This document shows positions 5,403 through 7,948 of a stretch of DNA of 7,948 bases, in pieces (position 1 is the stretch's first letter; every line of letters begins with the position of its first letter). The stretch is taken from positions 1 to 7,948 of the forward strand of contig JBQCIO010000052.1 of assembly GCA_051953655.1 (NCBI GenBank). The letters are read 5' to 3'. The stretch is from JBQCHF01 sp051953655. Its GTDB lineage: Bacteria > Actinomycetota > Actinomycetes > Motilibacterales > Motilibacteraceae. The notes under the pieces were generated by a model. It was given only the letters and a program-made list of their open reading frames with translations. It was not told the DNA's origin and searched no databases. Position numbers and translations under genes: made by a program.

Positions 5403-5852
5403 GTGACCACCTCCCAGCACGAGCACGAGCAGCACGCTGCGGCCACGCTGCGCCTGGTCCGCGCCGACCAGCTGTCCGAGAGCACTGCGCAGACCCCGGG
5501 CATGAGCCGCCGGGCGGCCATCTCCGGGTCCACCACCGGGGCGCAGGGCCTGTGGCTGGGCGAGACCCGGGTGGCGCCCGGCGCCAGCTCCGGCGACCAC
5601 CACCACGGCGGGTCCGAGACCGGGATCTACGTCGTCTCCGGGCACCCGGTCTTCGTGTGCCTGGGACCGGACGGGGAGGAGGTCCGCCTGGAGACCGGCC
5701 CCGGGGACTTCGTGCACGTGCCGCCGCACGTTCCGCACCGCGAGGAGAACCCCTCCGGCGAGGAGGAGGCGGTGGTCGTCATCGCGCGGACCACCCAGGA
5801 GGCGATCGTGGTGAACCTGCCGGGGCTGCGCCGGACGCCGACCGACTCCTGA
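5403..5852 (+). CDS. Single-domain cupin protein (Cupin_2)
   Basis: This 149-residue cytoplasmic protein has both cupin motifs. Motif 1 is G60-ASSGDHHHGGSETGIYVVSG, with candidate metal ligands His66, His68 and Glu72. Motif 2 is G101-DFVHVPPHVPHREEN, with His112 as the fourth ligand and Asn116 conserved. All four ligands are present, so metal binding is expected. The family includes dioxygenases, isomerases and small-molecule sensors, and the specific role cannot be read from sequence. The N-terminus has a His/Glu-rich run (HEHEQH, 6-11), which might also bind metal, though that is speculative. The GTG at 5403 is favoured by its ribosome-binding site. It diverges from the DUF3817 gene and precedes the flavodoxin gene by 161 bp, so the two are probably transcribed separately. 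Confidence 0.9.
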   Translation: MTTSQHEHEQHAAATLRLVRADQLSESTAQTPGMSRRAAISGSTTGAQGLWLGETRVAPGASSGDHHHGGSETGIYVVSGHPVFVCLGPDGEEVRLETGPGDFVHVPPHVPHREENPSGEEEAVVVIARTTQEAIVVNLPGLRRTPTDS

Positions 5853-5862
5853 CACCCCGCAG

Positions 5863-5893
5863 ACCGGTGGACCGGTGGACCGGCGGCCGGTGG
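5863..5893. repeat. Short tandem repeat, ACCGGTGG units
   Basis: ACCGGTGG occurs at 5863-5870 and 5871-5878, followed by the variants ACCGGCGG (5879-5886) and CCGGTGG (5887-5893). It lies just after the cupin stop. The units are 8 bp and GC-rich, so this may be simple slippage expansion without a function. Confidence 0.5.
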
Positions 5894-5926
5894 TGCGGCA
5901 TGCGGGTGGACCGGCGCAGACGTCGA

Positions 5927-5960
5927 CCGGGTCACCCGGGACGTAGTCCCCTGGGGTGGG
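5927..5960. promoter_or_regulatory. Overlapping palindromes upstream of the flavodoxin gene (possible operator)
   Basis: CCGGGT-C-ACCCGG (5927-5939) is a 13-bp palindrome. It overlaps GGGAC-GTA-GTCCC (5938-5950). Flanking CACCC (5933-5937) and GGGTG (5954-5958) can also pair across a 3-nt bulge. The GGGAC...GTCCC arms recall the DosR/DevR hypoxia box, but the spacer is 3 bp where the consensus has 4 and the central bases differ, so that match is weak. The site is about 55-85 bp upstream of the flavodoxin start, a position that suits a regulator. Confidence 0.35.
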
Positions 5961-6003
5961 GCAGGCCGGGCGCGGTGGGGTGGGACCGCAGGCGGGCCAG
6001 CGC

Positions 6004-6013
6004 GGGAGGCGTC
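6004..6013 (+). promoter_or_regulatory. Ribosome-binding site of the flavodoxin gene
   Basis: GGGAGG (6004-6009) stands 4 nt before the ATG at 6014. The frame is open far upstream, so this site is the main reason for placing the start here. Confidence 0.65.
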
Positions 6014-6610
6014 ATGTCGGTCATCGGGGCGCAGCACGGACCCAGCGGCGCGGGCGGCCCCAGCCGACCGGGCGAGCACCGCCGCGTGCTCGTGGCCTAC
6101 GGCTCCACCAACGGCTCGACCGCCGAGATCGCGGGCTGGGTCGCGCAGGCCCTGCGCGAGGACGGTCTGGAGGTCGAGCTCACCGACGCCGACCACGTCG
6201 AGGACGTCGATTCCTACGACGCCGTCGTGGTGGGCGGCGCCGTCTACGTGACCCGCTGGCACCCGGCCGCCCAGCGGCTGACCCGCCGGCACGCCGACGC
6301 CCTGCGCGCCCGCCCGGTGTGGCTGTTCAGCTCGGGCCCGTTGGACACCTCGGCCGACCGCGGCCCGGTGGCCGTGATGCGCGGGGCGAGCAAGGCGGCC
6401 TCCCGGGTCGGCGCGGTGGAGCACGTCACCTTCGGCGGCCGGATCGCGCCCGACGCCCCGAGCTGGATGGCACGGCGGATGGCCTCCAGCGGGCTGCGCG
6501 GCGACTTCCGCAATCCCGAGCGGGTCCGGGACTGGGCGCACGGCATCGGCCGGCGGCTCCTCGCGCAGCAGGAGGGCGGCGCCCGCCCGGCCGGCGCCGA
6601 CCGGCCCTAG
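6014..6610 (+). CDS. Flavodoxin-domain protein (HemG/Flavodoxin_5-like)
   Basis: This 198-residue protein carries a flavodoxin fold. After a 22-residue Gly/Pro-rich leader comes strand 1 with the FMN phosphate-binding loop VLVAYGSTNGSTAEIA (25-40), then YDAVVVGGAVYVTRWHP (68-84), whose GGAVY matches the second FMN-contact region, and then VWLFSSGPLD. It resembles the menaquinone-linked, HemG-type flavodoxin domain proteins that are common in actinobacteria, often as several copies. It probably binds FMN and transfers electrons in the cytoplasm or at the membrane, but its partner is unknown. A role in protoporphyrinogen oxidation should not be assumed, as no heme genes adjoin it. The frame is open for more than 1 kb upstream only because of GC content; ATG 6014 has a good ribosome-binding site and matches the expected domain start. 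Confidence 0.9.
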   Translation: MSVIGAQHGPSGAGGPSRPGEHRRVLVAYGSTNGSTAEIAGWVAQALREDGLEVELTDADHVEDVDSYDAVVVGGAVYVTRWHPAAQRLTRRHADALRARPVWLFSSGPLDTSADRGPVAVMRGASKAASRVGAVEHVTFGGRIAPDAPSWMARRMASSGLRGDFRNPERVRDWAHGIGRRLLAQQEGGARPAGADRP

Positions 6611-6652
6611 GCCGTATCTGCCGGAGCATCCCGCGGGTGGCTCGAGCCCCGG

Positions 6653-6708
6653 GTGGGGCGGGATCGTGGGGCAGGATCCGTGGGGCAGGATCAGCGGGGC
6701 AAGGATCC
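6653..6708. repeat. Four tandem copies of a 13-15-nt GTGGGGCAGGATC unit
   Basis: The units are 6653-6665 (GTGGGGCGGGATC), 6666-6679 (GTGGGGCAGGATCC), 6680-6693 (GTGGGGCAGGATCA) and 6694-6708 (GCGGGGCAAGGATCC). Unit length is not a multiple of three and differs between copies, so it is not coding. Each copy ends in a GATC. The array lies between the flavodoxin and ArfB genes, about 50-105 bp upstream of the ArfB start. It could hold binding sites for a regulator of arfB, or be a neutral repeat expansion. Confidence 0.75.
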
Positions 6709-6748
6709 GGGCGCGGGTCGCACCGGACCGCCACGACGTGAGCCCCGC

Positions 6749-6757
6749 GGAGGTGAC
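6749..6757 (+). promoter_or_regulatory. Ribosome-binding site of the ArfB-type gene
   Basis: GGAGG (6749-6753), with TGAC, directly precedes GTG 6758. It is a strong site at 4-nt spacing and fixes the start, although the frame is open further upstream through the tandem repeats. Confidence 0.65.
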
Positions 6758-7195
6758 GTGAGCGAGGACGTGCCGCTCCGCGGCTCCCTCGTCGTCCCCG
6801 CGGCCGAGCTGGTCTGGCGCTTCTCCCGCGCCGGCGGCCCCGGCGGCCAGGGGGTGAACACGACCGACTCGCGGGTCGAGCTGCGCTGGGACCTCGGGAC
6901 CACCAGCGCGCTGGGGCCGGTGCTGCGCGAACGCGCGCGCCAGCGGCTCGCCGACCGGCTGGTGGACGGCTCGGTGCTCGTGGTGGTCGCCAGCGAGCAC
7001 CGGTCGCAGCTGCGCAACCGGGAGGCGGCCGTCGCCCGGCTGGCCGCACTGGTCCGCACGGCGATCGCGCCGCCACCGCCGCCCCGGCGCGCCACCCGAC
7101 CCAGCCGCGGGTCGGTGGAGCGCCGGTTGCAGGCCAAGCGCACCCGAGGGGCGGCCAAGTCGATGCGCCGCCGCCCCGACGCCCGCGGGGACTGA
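6758..7195 (+). CDS. arfB: ArfB-type alternative ribosome-rescue factor (peptidyl-tRNA hydrolase, GGQ)
   Basis: This 145-residue protein has one class-I release-factor catalytic domain. SRAGGPGGQGVNTTDSRVEL (23-42) contains the catalytic Gly-Gly-Gln (29-31) and the conserved context of the ArfB/YaeJ family. The C-terminal tail (about 110-145) is basic, with many Arg and Lys. In this family the tail enters the empty mRNA channel of a ribosome stalled on a message without a stop codon, while GGQ hydrolyses the peptidyl-tRNA. The length is close to E. coli ArfB (140) and there are no codon-recognition domains, so it is not RF1 or RF2. The gene converges on the WhiB-family gene with only 15 bp between the stops and no terminator in that gap, so the two transcripts probably overlap at their 3' ends. 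Confidence 0.93.
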   Translation: MSEDVPLRGSLVVPAAELVWRFSRAGGPGGQGVNTTDSRVELRWDLGTTSALGPVLRERARQRLADRLVDGSVLVVVASEHRSQLRNREAAVARLAALVRTAIAPPPPPRRATRPSRGSVERRLQAKRTRGAAKSMRRRPDARGD

Positions 7196-7210
7196 CCGAG
7201 GGGCAGGGCC

Positions 7211-7486
7211 TCAGGCGGTGGCCCGGCCCCCGCCGCCCTCGCCGAGCATCTCGCGCAGCCGCCCCTGCTCGTAACCGCCCCAGACGCCGTAGCGCTCGCC
7301 GCTGCGCAGCGCGTGCTCCAGGCACGAGCGGCGCACCTCGCAGCGGTTGCAGAAGGCCGCCGCAGCCTGCTGCCGGGTGCGCCGCGCGGTGCCGCGCTCG
7401 TCGTCCTTGGGGAAGAACAGCCGCGGATCGGCCCCGCGGCACGCCGCCTGCTCCTGCCACGCCCAGTCGTCGGCCAGCGGGCGCAA
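7211..7486 (-). CDS. WhiB-family [4Fe-4S] transcriptional regulator, WhiB3/WhiD-like
   Basis: This 91-residue protein has Cys16, Cys46, Cys49 and Cys55 (C-x29-C-x2-C-x5-C), which ligate a [4Fe-4S] cluster, and the GVWGG turn at 67-71. The Cys16-Cys46 spacing, the WAWQ..AACRG N-terminus and the ERG.AR segment fit the WhiB3/WhiD subgroup, not WhiB1, WhiB2 or WhiB7. Such proteins sense redox state or nitric oxide and act on transcription with the principal sigma factor. The TTG at 7486 is used as the start. It matches where relatives begin, and A/T-ending codons become more common upstream (about 8 of 59 against 3 of 90 inside). A GGGAG lies 3 nt before it, which is close. An in-frame GTG at 7663 with a better-spaced GAGG would give a 150-residue form with a low-complexity extension. 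Confidence 0.85.
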   Translation of the reverse strand: MRPLADDWAWQEQAACRGADPRLFFPKDDERGTARRTRQQAAAAFCNRCEVRRSCLEHALRSGERYGVWGGYEQGRLREMLGEGGGGRATA

Positions 7487-7906
7487 CGGCTCCCGCGGGA
7501 CCGCTGAGCGCTGCTCGGCCGACCGCTGCTCGCAGGGGCGGCCGGTCGGTTCCGAGCCCGTCCCGGAGGTCCGTGACCGACCGGCCGCCGTCGTGGGCCC
7601 CCCAGCGACCCCCGCTGAACCCCCCCCTGAGACCGCCGTCACGACGGTCCGCACGTCCTTCACGTCCTGCCTCGCTCCCTGCGCCAGACCCTGCACCGCT
7701 TCCGGGGTCGACGCTCCGGCCGCTTCCGCCGCCGTGCGCGTCGGTGGCGTGCTCGTACCGCGGCAGGACGGCCGCAAACACCCGAGAGGCAAGATCGCGC
7801 CGAAGAGTGCGGACCTGCGCGCCGGACGGTCGTCGGAGAGGTCATCCCACGGCTCTCCACGGCGGCCGTCAGGCGCGCGCCGGAGGGCCGGTGACCACGT
7901 CGGCCC
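7487..7906. other. Gene-free region upstream of the WhiB gene; possible long leader and promoter
   Basis: No frame here combines a ribosome-binding site with the G/C-ending codon use of the neighbours. From about 7760 to 7850 the DNA is less GC-rich, as promoters often are, but I cannot find a TANNNT hexamer well placed for the minus strand. Some actinobacterial whiB genes have long untranslated leaders, so a promoter near 7760-7850 with a leader of about 300 nt is a reasonable but unproven reading. Confidence 0.4.
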
Positions 7907-7948
7907 CCGGTCGGGCCCAGAGCCGGTGGGCCCGACCGGCGGCAGGGA
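7869..7948 (-). CDS. Possible 3' end of a gene entering from the right edge (very tentative)
   Basis: A minus-strand frame is open from the window edge to a TGA at 7869-7871. It encodes about 25 residues, ending GADVVTGPPARA. About 4 of 25 codons end in A or T, a moderate bias only. No domain is visible. The hairpin at 7907-7939 would lie inside this frame, which argues against it, so this and the terminator call are alternatives. Confidence 0.18.
   Translation of the reverse strand, partial: PAAGRAHRLWARPGADVVTGPPARA
7907..7939. terminator. 12-bp perfect GC-rich hairpin near the right edge
   Basis: CCGGTCGGGCCC (7907-7918) and GGGCCCGACCGG (7928-7939) are exact reverse complements around a 9-nt loop. 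No T-tract follows. It may end transcription of a gene beyond the right edge, separating it from the WhiB gene, or be part of a coding sequence there. Confidence 0.45.

Noticed and set aside
4640..6013. Upstream extension of the flavodoxin frame
   Set aside because: It crosses two intergenic regions and two other genes. The ATG at 6014 has a ribosome-binding site and the domain starts there.
6738..6761. Seven-codon frame ending with a TGA that overlaps the ArfB GTG
   Set aside because: It has no ribosome-binding site of its own, and such short overlaps are frequent by chance in GC-rich DNA.
5627..7000. Minus-strand frame of 457 codons opposite cupin, flavodoxin and ArfB
   Set aside because: It covers three genes and their spacers without any domain and is an antisense shadow.
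7660..7860. 66-codon Arg-rich frame whose TGA overlaps the upstream GTG of the WhiB gene
   Set aside because: Many codons end in A or T, unlike real genes here, and it lacks a ribosome-binding site. The overlap is easily due to chance, although a leader peptide is not fully excluded.
1..7948. CRISPR array, tRNA, rRNA, insertion sequence, phage or toxin-antitoxin system
   Set aside because: I saw no regularly spaced repeat-spacer array, no cloverleaf or rRNA core sequence, no transposase or integrase motifs and no toxin-antitoxin pair.

Overview
The window is very GC-rich. Its genes use GTG and TTG starts, G/C-ending codons and TANNNT-type -10 hexamers, and it encodes a WhiB-family iron-sulfur regulator. 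This points to an actinomycete. Overall gene style suggests Geodermatophilaceae or a close relative, but that family assignment is inference and not proven by the sequence.

Left part (1-1814): a probable plus-strand gene end lies at the edge. It is followed by a 44-bp perfect palindrome between convergent genes. A minus-strand pair comes next, an alpha/beta hydrolase and a uridine-kinase-like protein with a degenerate P-loop, overlapping by a GTGA stop/start.

Centre (1815-5245): a compact, 37-bp divergent promoter region carries two mirrored -10 elements and appears to start both neighbours without leaders. Rightwards it drives an ABC-F ATPase (ribosome-associated class). A 129-bp gap with an inverted repeat leads to a SURF1 cytochrome-oxidase assembly protein, also apparently leaderless. 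SURF1 converges on a DUF3817 membrane protein. The 340-bp gap between them has no gene but holds two strong hairpins.

Right part (5246-7948): a cupin gene diverges from the DUF3817 gene. It is followed in the same direction by a flavodoxin-domain protein and an ArfB-type (GGQ) peptidyl-tRNA hydrolase. The intergenic gaps hold short repeats and palindromes. ArfB converges, 15 bp apart, on a WhiB3/WhiD-type regulator. About 380-460 bp upstream of that regulator hold no convincing gene and may form a long leader.

Most genes are ordinary chromosomal housekeeping or accessory genes, and I see no phage, transposon, CRISPR array, tRNA or rRNA. Three encode translation or redox functions (ABC-F, ArfB; SURF1, flavodoxin, WhiB), but nothing shows that they form one system. 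The unusual content is in the non-coding DNA: the loopless 44-bp palindrome, the mirrored leaderless promoters, the 10-bp-phased GTTCC repeats, the TGGGTG cluster and the 14-nt GGATC repeats.
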